Assembly: GCA_047632595.1 (NCBI GenBank)
Contig: JBLIDK010000005.1
Coordinates: forward strand, 1 to 64,000
DNA length: 64,000 bases
Source of the DNA: JBLIDK01 sp047632595
Lineage (GTDB): Bacteria > Bacteroidota > Bacteroidia > Sphingobacteriales > Sphingobacteriaceae
Direction: 5' to 3'
Shown here: positions 17,655 to 28,200 of the stretch, piece after piece
Position numbering within the stretch: position 1 is the stretch's first letter
Layout of the letters: the number at the start of each line of letters is the position of its first letter
Notes under the pieces: model-generated
Told to the model about the DNA's origin: nothing
Database searches by the model: none
What the model saw: only the letters and a program-made list of their open reading frames with translations
Position numbers and translations under genes: made by a program

Positions 17655-18256
17655 TAGAATTCAAATTTTTGGTTTACAGAATCAATAAAGTTTAACACCT
17701 CGTCTCTACCACGATTTTTCGAAGCTGAAGTTATAAATGTCGCAGGTAAAACTTCCCATGATTCAAGAATTTTATCTTCAATTTTATTTATGTTTTTTTC
17801 CAATTCTCCTGGCTTTAATTTATCAGACTTTGTATAAATTATGCTAAAGGGAATTTCCCATTTACCACAATACTCAAAAAAAATTTCATCATTTTCTTGA
17901 AGTTCGTGACGAAGATCCAAAAGAATAAAAACACATTGAAGGTTTTCTCTTTGACAAAGATAGTCTCCTACGAAATTTTCCCATAAAGCCTTGCTTTTTC
18001 TAGCAACACGGGCATAACCATAGCCAGGTAAATCGACCAAATACCAAGTTGAATTTATCTTAAAATGATTAATGTGTTGGGTTTTACCAGGAGTTGACGA
18101 TGTTTTTGCAAGGTTTTTACGGTTAACTAACATGTTTATCAACGACGATTTCCCTACATTTGAGCGCCCAATAAAAGCATATTCCGGTATGTTAGGTGCT
18201 GGACATTGTTTGAGGTCGACACTACTTTTAATAAAATCTGCTTCTGAAACGTTCAT
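17654..18256 (-). CDS. engB: Ribosome biogenesis GTPase YsxC/YihA (EngB)
   Basis: A 200-residue TRAFAC GTPase. The P-loop GRSNVGKSSLIN starts at residue 30, switch II is VDLPGYGYARV and the specificity motif is YTKSDK, followed by TSASKNRG. These are the canonical G1, G3, G4 and G5 motifs in EngB spacing, and the length is normal. It acts in 50S subunit assembly. It is the first gene of the engB-ubiA-pepF unit and is divergent from ubiE with overlapping promoters. Confidence 0.93.
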   Translation of the reverse strand: MNVSEADFIKSSVDLKQCPAPNIPEYAFIGRSNVGKSSLINMLVNRKNLAKTSSTPGKTQHINHFKINSTWYLVDLPGYGYARVARKSKALWENFVGDYLCQRENLQCVFILLDLRHELQENDEIFFEYCGKWEIPFSIIYTKSDKLKPGELEKNINKIEDKILESWEVLPATFITSASKNRGRDEVLNFIDSVNQKFEF

Positions 18257-18261
18257 TTAAT

Positions 18262-18269
18262 TAATTTTG
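18262..18269 (+). promoter_or_regulatory. -7 box of the ubiE-porT unit
   Basis: TAATTTTG on the plus strand, a perfect TAnnTTTG, 19 bp before the GTG of ubiE. With the opposite box at 18275-18282 it forms a compact face-to-face promoter pair within 32 bp. Confidence 0.55.
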
Positions 18270-18274
18270 TCATA

Positions 18275-18282
18275 CAAAAGTA
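18275..18282 (-). promoter_or_regulatory. -7 box of the engB unit
   Basis: TACTTTTG on the reverse strand, a perfect TAnnTTTG, 18 bp before the engB ATG. It faces the plus-strand box at 18262-18269. Confidence 0.6.
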
Positions 18283-18288
18283 CACATA

Positions 18289-19017
18289 GTGAATATAATA
18301 ACACCTTATAACGATAAAACAAAAAGTAAAAGTGATCAAGTTGCCTATATGTTTGATAGTATTAGTCAGACGTATGACTTTTTAAATCACTTTTTATCAC
18401 TTGGTGTGGATATTATTTGGCGCAAAAGGGCTGTAAAAGAGCTTAAAAAATTAAATCCACAAAAAATACTTGATGTTGCCACAGGAACTGGTGATTTTGC
18501 ATTTGAAATTCAAAAAGCAATAAATCCAAAGGAATTGGTTGGAGTAGACATTAGTTCTGGAATGCTAGGCATTGCAAAGAAAAAAGCGCTAAAAAGAGGA
18601 TTGAAGGATAAAATTTCATTTGAATTAGCTAATTCAGAAAACTTACCCTTTGAAGATAATTTTTTCGATGCTGCGACCGTTGCATATGGTGTAAGAAATT
18701 ACGAGGATTTAGAAAGTGGGCTCAATGGAATATTTAAAGTTTTAAAACCTGGTGGACATCTTGTTATACTTGAGTTTTCAAACCCTAAAAAATTTCCGGT
18801 AAAGCAATTTTACAATTTTTATTTATTTCATGTTCTTCCATTTTTTGGCAACTTTTTTTCTAAAGATAAAAGAGCTTATAAGTATTTAGCTGAATCAGTA
18901 AAAGCATTTCCAGATGGAGAGAATTTTCTAAAGATTTTAAATAAAGTGGGATTCAAAGAGGTGAATTGCCAACCATTAACAGGTGAAATTTGTAGTATTT
19001 ACATTGGAACAAAGTGA
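18289..19017 (+). CDS. ubiE: Demethylmenaquinone methyltransferase
   Basis: A 242-residue class I SAM methyltransferase of the UbiE/MenG/COQ5 family. SAM motif I is ILDVATGTGDFAFEI, followed by GVDISSGMLGIAKKK and the signature AYGVRNYEDLESGLN; VLKPGGHLVILEFS is the post-motif. DYFLNHFLSLGVD-like residues near the N-terminus are also family-typical. The start is GTG at 18289. It methylates demethylmenaquinone in the last step of menaquinone synthesis. The stop overlaps the porT GTG start. Confidence 0.93.
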   Translation: MNIITPYNDKTKSKSDQVAYMFDSISQTYDFLNHFLSLGVDIIWRKRAVKELKKLNPQKILDVATGTGDFAFEIQKAINPKELVGVDISSGMLGIAKKKALKRGLKDKISFELANSENLPFEDNFFDAATVAYGVRNYEDLESGLNGIFKVLKPGGHLVILEFSNPKKFPVKQFYNFYLFHVLPFFGNFFSKDKRAYKYLAESVKAFPDGENFLKILNKVGFKEVNCQPLTGEICSIYIGTK

Positions 19018-19718
19018 TTAGAAAAATAATTCTATTTGTGTATTTATTGTTTGGTATTGGAGTAATTTCCAATGCCCAACAAAACTTGACGAATTACAAT
19101 GTTCAACCTTATAACTTTGGCTTCTTATTTGGCTTTACTTCAAGTAGTTTTTCATTAGACTATGAATCAGGATATAGAAATGGAAACGATTCAATAATTT
19201 CAGCTACAGGGTTAGCCAAGCCTGGACTTAATTTGGGGATTATCACGAATTTAAGAATTACTAAAAATATTGATTTACGTTTTATCCCCACTTTAGCTTT
19301 TTCTGATAGGTCAATTGCTTTTGTGTATAAGGACCCAGTTTACAACATTAAAATAAATGTAGAGAGCACCTATGCTGAATTTCCAGTATCATTAAAGTTT
19401 AAGACAGATAGGCTTCGAAATGTTCGTGCTTTTGTTGTTGTAGGTGGAAAATATGGGAATGACATCCTTTTCAACAAAACATCTAATCTTGAAAAAGAAG
19501 ACAAAGATAAAGTGCCAATTAGAGTGAAAAAAGATAATTTTGCTATTGAATTTGCCTTTGGTGTCGACTTGTACTATCCTTATTTTAAATTTTCTCCGGA
19601 AATTAGAATTTCAAAAGGATTAAATAATATTCTGTTAAAAAATAGAATAACAACATTTAATTCCCCATTAGAAGCTCTTTTTGCTGAAGCATTAGTCCTT
19701 AATTTATACTTCGAATAA
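19014..19718 (+). CDS. porT: PorT-like outer-membrane beta-barrel protein (T9SS component)
   Basis: A 234-residue protein with a signal peptide (residues 1-21, ending SNAQ) and beta-rich mature sequence with alternating hydrophobic strands (FGFLFGFTSSSFSLDY, IDLRFIPTLAFSDRSIAF, FAIEFAFGVDLYYPYFKFSPEIRIS). The C-terminus ends in an aromatic-rich strand (LNLYFE). In Flavobacteriia porT, an outer-membrane factor required for type IX secretion, is commonly placed directly after ubiE; this position, the size and the strand pattern support the call. The start GTG overlaps the ubiE stop. No enzymatic motif is expected. Confidence 0.75.
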   Translation: MIRKIILFVYLLFGIGVISNAQQNLTNYNVQPYNFGFLFGFTSSSFSLDYESGYRNGNDSIISATGLAKPGLNLGIITNLRITKNIDLRFIPTLAFSDRSIAFVYKDPVYNIKINVESTYAEFPVSLKFKTDRLRNVRAFVVVGGKYGNDILFNKTSNLEKEDKDKVPIRVKKDNFAIEFAFGVDLYYPYFKFSPEIRISKGLNNILLKNRITTFNSPLEALFAEALVLNLYFE

Positions 19719-19722
19719 AATT

Positions 19723-20484
19723 ATGCAAAAAACAGCATTAATTTCTGGAGCAACATCTGGCATAGGTCAAGCTTGTGCTCTTGAATTCGCGAAAGCCAAC
19801 TATAATTTAATTATTACCGGTAGAAGAACTGAAAGGTTAACTGAATTGAAAACGAAGCTTGAAAAAGAGTATTCAATTAAGGTTCAAAGCTTAACATTCG
19901 ATATTCGGAATTTTAAAGAATGTGAAGCAGCAGTAGAATCTATATTACCAGACTTTGAAACCATCGATGTACTTATTAATAATGCCGGTTTATCACTAGG
20001 TTTAAACTCGGTTGAAAATGGGGTGTTAGACGATTGGGAAAGAATGATTGATACCAATGTTAAAGGCTTATTGTACCTGACAAAGTGTATAATTCCCAAA
20101 ATGATTGAAAGAAAATCGGGACATATTATTAACTTAGGTTCAATTGCAGGCAAAGAAGCATACAAAAACGGCAACGTATATTGTGCAAGTAAACATGCAG
20201 TTGATGCATTGACTAAAAGTTTACGTATTGATCTTTTGCCATACAATATAAGAGTAAGTTCAGTTTGTCCAGGAATGGTTGAAACTGAGTTTTCTTTAGT
20301 GCGCTTTAAAGGAGATGAAAAGCTGGCAGACGATACTTATAAAGGATTGGAGCCATTGAAAGCAAGTGATATTGCTGAAACCATTTATTTTGTTGCATCC
20401 AGACCAAAACACGTTTGCATTAATGACATTCTAATTATGCCAACGGCTCAAGCAAATACGACTCATGTAGTAAGAAACAACTAA
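19723..20484 (+). CDS. Short-chain dehydrogenase/reductase
   Basis: A 253-residue classical SDR. The cofactor motif is SGATSGIGQACALEFA near residue 7, with NNAGLSL in the middle, the catalytic Ser in INLGSIAGKEAY and the YCASK pair (Tyr-x-x-x-Lys). The Arg residues after the second strand (ITGRRTERL) favour NADP. It resembles the YdfG/serine 3-dehydrogenase-like group, but the substrate is not determinable. It starts 4 bp after the porT stop, so the ubiE-porT-SDR genes form one unit. Confidence 0.88.
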   Translation: MQKTALISGATSGIGQACALEFAKANYNLIITGRRTERLTELKTKLEKEYSIKVQSLTFDIRNFKECEAAVESILPDFETIDVLINNAGLSLGLNSVENGVLDDWERMIDTNVKGLLYLTKCIIPKMIERKSGHIINLGSIAGKEAYKNGNVYCASKHAVDALTKSLRIDLLPYNIRVSSVCPGMVETEFSLVRFKGDEKLADDTYKGLEPLKASDIAETIYFVASRPKHVCINDILIMPTAQANTTHVVRNN

Positions 20485-20487
20485 CCT

Positions 20488-22188
20488 ATGAAATCACTTT
20501 TAACCTTATTTATTGTAGTTCAGTTAATATTTGTTAATGCTCAATGTTTATTAATTCCTTTATCCTTAGAAGATAAACTTGAATCTTCAATTGTTGTTGA
20601 AGCAGAGGTTGTTGACCAGTTTTGTTTTTTAGATGAGGATAATAAAATTAAAACTTCCAATAAACTTATGATTAGTAAAATGTTTAAAGGAACTGATCTT
20701 AATTTGTCAATTGATGTAATTACTTTAGGTGGGGATATTGACGGTGAATACTTTAAAGTTAGACCAGAACTTGAATTAAAAGTTGGTGATAAAGGGGTGT
20801 TTTTTCTTGAGAGAATTAACAATCAAATAGTATCAAGACTATTGGGACATAGTTTCATAAAATATGATGATTTTTCAGCAAGAGCAATTGGACCATTTGA
20901 AACATACACGTCAATTGAAGTATTGGAGAAGAAAATTATAGAGGTTTTAAAAAACGAACCTATAAAAAATAACTATTCAGTTGAAAAGCAAACTTATCAA
21001 AACAAAACACAATCAGTTGCTCCAGTTATTGATTCAATAAGTCCAACAAGTGTATCTGGCGGCACAGGACAAATTTTAAAAATAAGTGGTTCGGGTTTTG
21101 GGGCAATAAGGAGTGGATCAGTAGCCTTTAATAATGCGGATGATGGCGGAAATAGTTTGATTACACCAATTGCTTCTGAGTATGTAAGTTGGGCTGATGA
21201 TGAAATTTTAGTAAGAATTACTTCGGCAGGAGGAACTGCAGGAACGGGAAATATTTTAGTAACAACAGATTTGGCTGAGCAAGCTCAAAGTCCTCAAATT
21301 TTGAATATAAGGTTTGCTCGTTCAAACTTAATTAACGGTAGTAGCGATGCCGTTGATACTGAACATATTTCAACAAATGGAAATGGAGGATATACTTTTA
21401 GGTTTCATACGGAAGTAGTAAATAATATAAATGCTTATAATTCATTTTTATTGGCATTAGAAAATTGGAGATGTGCCATAAAAATACCTTTTGAAGTTGG
21501 AGGAGAAACTACTATTGATGAAGAAGCGAATGATAATACAAATGTTGTGAGGTTTGATAATGGGGCAGAATTACCAAATGGAGTTTTAGGGGTAGCGTTC
21601 AGTCGCTATACATCTTGTGACAATATAAACTGGTCTGTTGATGAAATAGACATGGTTTTTGATGATAATACGAATTGGAATTTTAGCAATAATCCACCTT
21701 TGTTTAATCAATATGATTTTCAATCCGTAGCCCTGCATGAATTGGGACATGCTGTGCAGCTTGTTCATGTAATTGATGCAACTAAGGCCATGCATTTCAG
21801 CATTAGTAATGGTCAAATGAAAAGAGATTTATTGCAAGATGATCGAGAAGGTGGAACTACTGTTGTCAACTCTTCTCAATTTCAATGTGGGGTTATTAAA
21901 AAGCCAATAACAAAATTAAACAGTTCAAATTGCGCAACCTCTATTGAAGGGGATGTAACTCCTAAAAATGAAATTAAAATCAATCAAATTTCTCAAAACA
22001 ACTATGAAATTTCTGGTATTGAATCGATGACTATTTATTTGTTAAAAGTATACGATATTAATGGTCGTGAAATTAAGTTCAATTGGAATGGGAATAATCT
22101 ACTTTCATTTACCTCCAAATCAGGATATTATATTGTTGCAATTCAAGACGATAGAGCCATCCATTCCATTCCATTAATTGTAAACTAG
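20488..22188 (+). CDS. Secreted zinc metalloprotease with IPT/TIG domain and probable T9SS tail
   Basis: A 566-residue exported protein. A signal peptide (residues 1-18, ending VNAQ) is followed by a beta-rich region, an IPT/TIG fold (VIDSISPTSVSGGTGQILKIS... SGFGAI near residues 176-215), and a metzincin-like peptidase domain whose zinc motif HELGHAVQLVH (about residues 417-427) fits HExxHxxxxxH. The C-terminal 60 residues (LLKVYDINGREIKFNW, GYYIVAIQD) resemble a T9SS sorting domain. Inference: a surface or extracellular protease exported by the T9SS encoded nearby. It starts 3 bp after the SDR stop. Confidence 0.78.
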   Translation: MKSLLTLFIVVQLIFVNAQCLLIPLSLEDKLESSIVVEAEVVDQFCFLDEDNKIKTSNKLMISKMFKGTDLNLSIDVITLGGDIDGEYFKVRPELELKVGDKGVFFLERINNQIVSRLLGHSFIKYDDFSARAIGPFETYTSIEVLEKKIIEVLKNEPIKNNYSVEKQTYQNKTQSVAPVIDSISPTSVSGGTGQILKISGSGFGAIRSGSVAFNNADDGGNSLITPIASEYVSWADDEILVRITSAGGTAGTGNILVTTDLAEQAQSPQILNIRFARSNLINGSSDAVDTEHISTNGNGGYTFRFHTEVVNNINAYNSFLLALENWRCAIKIPFEVGGETTIDEEANDNTNVVRFDNGAELPNGVLGVAFSRYTSCDNINWSVDEIDMVFDDNTNWNFSNNPPLFNQYDFQSVALHELGHAVQLVHVIDATKAMHFSISNGQMKRDLLQDDREGGTTVVNSSQFQCGVIKKPITKLNSSNCATSIEGDVTPKNEIKINQISQNNYEISGIESMTIYLLKVYDINGREIKFNWNGNNLLSFTSKSGYYIVAIQDDRAIHSIPLIVN

Positions 22189-22199
22189 AACTGGTTTTT
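22182..22199 (+). terminator. Weak possible terminator after the metalloprotease gene
   Basis: A 7-bp stem (22182-22188 with 22191-22197, one wobble and a very short 2-base loop) is followed by a run of five T. It overlaps the stop codon. The small loop makes this a low-confidence call. Confidence 0.3.
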
Positions 22200-22226
22200 G
22201 AATTTTTATTTAAGCAAAAAAATGAT

Positions 22227-22234
22227 TACTTTTG
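22227..22234 (+). promoter_or_regulatory. -7 box for the giant secreted protein gene
   Basis: TACTTTTG, a perfect TAnnTTTG followed by C, lies 48 bp before the ATG at 22283. A TTTG at 22197-22200 is 26 bp upstream, longer than the usual spacing, so only the -7 element is claimed. Confidence 0.5.
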
Positions 22235-22282
22235 CAAGGCTAATCTGCTTAAAAATAAAAATTAAACAACTGTCCTAGGATT

Positions 22283-25200
22283 ATGAGAAAAATTTTATTT
22301 ACTCTTCTTATATCGTTCTCTTTCTTATTCATAGGGGATAAAGTTCAACTAAATCATGGTGTTTTAACGCTAAAAATGCGTTATGCTGAGATGGTTACCA
22401 ACCATCCATACAATCAGCGACCTGGATATTCCAAGTCAGACTTGAAAGCTATTCCTAAAGCTGATAGACCAGATTTAGCAATGGAACGTGATTTTCTAAT
22501 GACAATGGATCCATTGTTAGGGTATCCACCTAGGGAGCGATTAAATTCTATTATAAAAAGTTTATTTAAAAGTGATGATGAGCAAGATCAAAGTCAAGGG
22601 TTTGGTGCTGCACAAGCCGGAGCAACTTGGGTGGAAAGAGGTCCAGCATCAGTTGGTGGAAGAACCAGAGGATTAATGTGGGACCCTAATGATGTTAGTG
22701 GTAAAAAAGTATGGGCAGGAGCTACTTCTGGTGGGCTATGGTACAATAATGATATTACAAGTTCTGCTTCACAATGGGTAAATGTATCTGATATGTGGGC
22801 TAATTTAGGTGTTTCTGTAATCACCCATGACCCTGTAAATGATGATAATTACTACGTTGGCACAGGAGAAAGCTGGACTCGAAGAGGAGGTAATGGAAGT
22901 CATTTAGTTGGATTTGGTATTTGGAAGTCTTCAGACCAAGGAAGCACGTGGACACAACTTTCAGCAGCTTCTAATCTAGCATATGTGAACGATATTGTTG
23001 TAAAAAACGAATCTGGAAATGGAGTAATTTATGCTGCCTCAGAACGAACTACAGGTTTTTCAGTTCCACATGGTGTAACTGGTATTATGCGTTCTACAGA
23101 CGGGGGTGCTTCATTTACAAATGTTCATAATCTTGAAGCGGTAAATGATTTGGAAATAGCTGCTGATGGTAGAATTTGGGCAGGAACCAAAAACGGTAAA
23201 GTTTTATATAGTGATAATGGAGTTACTTGGACCCAAAGTACTTCAGGTTTAGGTAATAGAGTAGAATTGGGTGTTGCACCAAGTGATGCTAATTATGTTT
23301 ATGCAATATTTGAATCTGCAAATGCAGTTGGTGGAATTCGATTTTCCAGTAATAAAGGTGGAGCTTGGGTAGCTAAAACAGAACCTGCAGATGCTGATGA
23401 TGGTATTCCAAATGATGATTTTTCAAGGGGACAAGCTTGGTATGATTTAATACTTACAGTTGACCCCAATGATAAAAATAAAATTTATGTTGGTGGTATA
23501 GATTTTTTTAGGTCATTTAATAATGGCGATTCTTGGGAGCAAATTACCAAATGGTCAAATAACAACAACCTTGCGGCATTAAGTGTACCGTTAGTGCATG
23601 CAGATCAACACCAAATGATTTTCAAACCAGGTTCTTCTTCAGAAGCTGTTTTTGGAAACGATGGTGGAGTTTTTTATACCTCTAATTTAACTGCATCACA
23701 AACTTCTTTATCAATTGCACAACGAAATAATGCTTACAATGTAACTCAATTTTATTGTGTCGCACAAGGTCCAAATAATGGTCAAAATTTATATTTAGGT
23801 GGCGCGCAAGACAACGGAACCAGCCAACTTACATCACCAGGTTTTAGTGAAGCCTCAGCAGTAGGTGGTGGTGACGGGGCATTTTGCCATATTGACCAAA
23901 TCAATAGTGATATACGAATTATAAGTTCTCAAAGTGGTAATTATCAATATACAAGAAATGGTAGCTCCTATAGTTCTTTAACCAGTGGTGGTGATTTTAT
24001 CGATGAATCTGACTACGATGACGTAGCTGGTATCATGTACTCTGATGGAAACGGAGGAACATCGTCATCATTAAAAAGAACTATTAATATTAAATCAGGG
24101 ACGGTATCAAGTTCTAATATTAGTCCAACGGGATATTCTGGAAGTGCAAGTCATTTCAAGGTAAGTCCATTTGTTAACACAACCTTAATGGTAGGTACAG
24201 CACAAGGCGATTTATTTAGAATAACCGGAGCTAATGGTGGATCCCCAGCTGCAACTAATATTGCTTCAGGTTCAATGGCCGGACATTTAAGCTGTGTTGA
24301 GTTTGGCGCAACTGCAAACGAAATGGTTGCAGTTTATGCAAACTTTGGGGTAAACAATATTTGGTACACTTCCGATGGTGGTGTAAATTGGACAGCAAAA
24401 GATGGTAACCTACCTGACATGCCTGTTCGATGGGCGCTGTTTAATCCTGACAATAACAAACAAGTATTAATTGCTACGGAATTGGGTACTTGGTTTTGTG
24501 ATGATATTACAGTAAGTTCTCCAGTTTGGACACCAGCAAATAATGGTTTAGCAAATGTAAGAATAGATATGCTACAGATTAGAAGTTCTGATAAACAAGT
24601 GTTAGCTGGTACTCATGGTCGTGGTTTCTTTACAAACGATGCAGCATTTGACTTTGATGCTGAAGCATTTTTTACTGCAGATGTTACAGAAGGTTGTGCA
24701 TCATTAACAGTGACCTTTACAAACAACAGTTTAGGAAGTAATAACAATTACAAATGGAATTTTGGAGATCCTGCAAGTGTAGGTAATAATACTTCCACAC
24801 TTGAAAATCCAACCCATACTTATACAGAAAGTGGTTTCTATACAGTTCAATTAATTGCAACTGATGCAATAGACCCAGGGATTACTGATACGCTTACGGA
24901 ATTGGATTTTATAGAGATTTATGTAACAAAAAGACTTCCTTATTCATTGGATTTTGAAGTTACACAGTTTCCATATGATGAATTTACAATAACGCAAGAT
25001 TTAACTGCACAAGATGAATTGTGGCAAAGAGCAAGTGTTTCTGCTTTTGGTGTTGGAACTGGTTCTGCAGTTTTACCGAATATTGAATTTAATTTTTCAA
25101 ATATTGCAAATGGTAACTCTATTATTTTGCCAGCTATAGATTTAGCTTCTGCAATTAGCCCTCAATTAAGTTTTGATGTTGCCTATGAGCAATTTTATAG

Positions 25201-28200
25201 CAGACCATTTACTGATTCACTTACAGTTTTAATTTCTTCAGATTGTGGAGAAACTTTTCAATCTTCAACCTATAAAAAAGGTTTGAATAATTTATTTACT
25301 AACAATGGTAACCCTTCTAATGTTGGTAATTATTCTTGTGGTGGATGTGGTACTTTCACACCCTATATTCCTACAAATAGTCAATGGAGAAGAGAATCAG
25401 TTGATTTAAGTTCAGCAGTAGCAAATGGAGGTACGGGTTTGATAATTGCAATTGAAAGAGCTGGACCTCGTTTTAGTAACCATCTTTATATTGATAATAT
25501 TTTTGTGGATGACATTGGTGTTCCTGAAGCTGGCGTTTTAGTTGATAATGACACGATTTGTGTAAATCAATCGGTGACTTATTCGGACGTAAGTAGAGGA
25601 AGAGTAGAGACGTACTCATGGAATTTTGGAGCTGGAGCTTCACCTGCTACTGCAACTGGCCCCGGACCTCATACTGTTACTTATACAACAGCGGGTAAGA
25701 AAACGGTTAATCAAACTGTTACTGGACCTTACGGATCTGAAAACAAAAATTTTGTAGATATAATTGAGGTATTTCCACTGCCATCGACAAGTGCTATTTC
25801 TGGCCCATCTGCTGTTTGTGAAGATGTAAAAGGAACTCAATTTAGCGTAAACAGTGCTGCAAATTCCTCTTTTCAATGGAGCGTTACAGGTAATGCTTCA
25901 ATTGTTTCAGGAAATGGTTCTAATATTATAGCGGTCGACTTTATAGATCAAAACACGCAGATAACAGTTGTACAAACGAATACATTAACTGGATGTGTTG
26001 GACTTCCTATAAATAAAAGCATTCAAGTAAATCCATTACCTGAAGCTAATGCAGGAAATGATGCTACCATTTGTGATGGAGAAAGTTTATCAATAGGAAT
26101 GAGTCCGATTGGTGGAGTAAGCTATAGTTGGACACCTACTACAAATGTTCAGTCTCCTAATACTGCAACAACTTCAGTTTCTCCAAAAGTTACTACAACC
26201 TATACTTTAAAAGCTACAGTGAATTCATCAGGATGTTTTAAAACTGATCAGGTTACAATAACTGCTAACCCAGTACCTGAGGCATTTACAATAGCAAATA
26301 GTGTTAATTGTTCAGACGATAGTTTAGCAATTGGAAAATCTCCTGATGTTGTAGGAAATACTTATTCTTGGAGTCCAACTTTTGATATGGATGATCCAAC
26401 ATCCTCAAATCCTAAAGTGTCTCCAAATTCCAATACTACCTATACCTTAACAGAAACAATAACCGCAACAGGTTGTACTAATTCAAATGCTGTAACTTTA
26501 CAGATTAACCCTGAACCAAGTGCAATAACTGGAGGGAGTATTAAATACATTTGCTTAGGCGATAGCTTTAAATTGGGAGCTCCAGCCAAGCCAGGCAATA
26601 CTTATGTTTGGACACCAACTACAGGATTGTCAAATCCAAATATTTCAGATCCTCAAGCAAAACCAATAGTTTCTACGGATTATACCCTAACTGAAACTGT
26701 ATTGTCAACCGGATGCGATTTGTCTAGAACTATAACAATTAATGTTGAACAGCCACCAAACGCAATAACTGGTGCTGATAAAACTCAATGCTCAAATGAT
26801 ACAACACAAATTGGAGCTGCGCCAATAGGAGGGAATACTTATTTTTGGTCTCCTTCAGCTGGTTTGGACAACGTGTCTTTGGCTAACCCAATGGCGTTTC
26901 CTCAGTTCACCACAACCTATACCTTGTTGGAAACAAGTGCAAAAGGTTGCACAAAAACGAATGAGGTAATCATAACTGTCAATCCTGCACCTGCTGCCTT
27001 TACAGGTGGAGATCGTATATTATGCAACACAGATACAATAACAATAGGTGGAGCTGCTATTGCTGGCAACACTTATAGTTGGACATATAATCCAGATTTA
27101 CCCGCTCCGTTTAATACTACCTTTACAACATCAACAGTTGAGGTAAGTCCAATTTTAGAAACGGTTTATACTTTAATTGAAAAAACTACGGGTACAAATT
27201 GTCAAACAGAAAAATCAATTACTGTAACTCCTACTACGGCAGGTGTAGCAGTTGATGTAAGTGCTGAAGCTAGCCCATCAAACACAGTTTGTTTTGGCGA
27301 AACAATTAATTTTGAAGCAATCAGTTCAACATCAGGCGATAATCCAACTTATCAATGGCAAAAGAATGGGTCAAATATTGGTGGAGAAACAGATAGATTC
27401 TTCTCCTCTTCAACTTTAGTATCTGGAAATAAGATTAGAGTCATCATGACATCAGATTTAATTTGTGCTGATGGAAATACTAATCCAGCAACCTCTGGTG
27501 AAATTACGGTAACGGTTAATCCTAATCCAGCTCCATTAATTAATGTGAGTAAAGTAAATCCATTATGTCCTGGAGATTCAGTAATCTTAACGGCATCTGA
27601 AGGTGTTTCATGGCAATGGTCAAATGGAAAGTTCACAGAATCAATAAAAATAGGACAATCAGGGGTATTTAGTGTTTCTGTAGAGAACGCTTCGGGTTGT
27701 GAGGGATCTTCTCCAACTTACGAAGTTGAATATACACCAGCACCTGTTCCTAATCCAGGAGCTAATCAAGCAATTTGTATAGGTGAAAGTGTGGATATTG
27801 GTGCACCATCTGTAACAGACATCAGTTATTCATGGACAAGTGATCTAAGTGGGTTTACTTCAACTGATGCGATGCCTAATGTAAGTCCAAGTATTACTAC
27901 TAAATATTATTTAAACATTGTAGACGATATTACAGGCTGTACAGCAATCGACTCTGTTTTAATTGAGGTGACACCAATTCCTATTCCTGTTGCAGGAACA
28001 GACCAAAGTATTTGTATTGGTGAAAGTGCTGATATTGGAGAAACAGGCATTTCTGGGTTTAATTACTTATGGAAATCAAACCCAGTAGGGTTTAACTCAA
28101 CTATTGGTGACCCAACAGTTAGTTCATCGGTAACTACCGTTTACGAAGTAATTATAGCAAACAATAGCAGTGGTTGTAAAGACAGTGCAGAAATAACAAT

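Noticed and set aside
22283..24660. Sialidase or glycosidase activity for the giant protein based on Asp-box repeats
   Set aside because: Asp boxes occur in many beta-propellers; I saw no sialidase Arg triad or FRIP motif, so no enzyme function is claimed.
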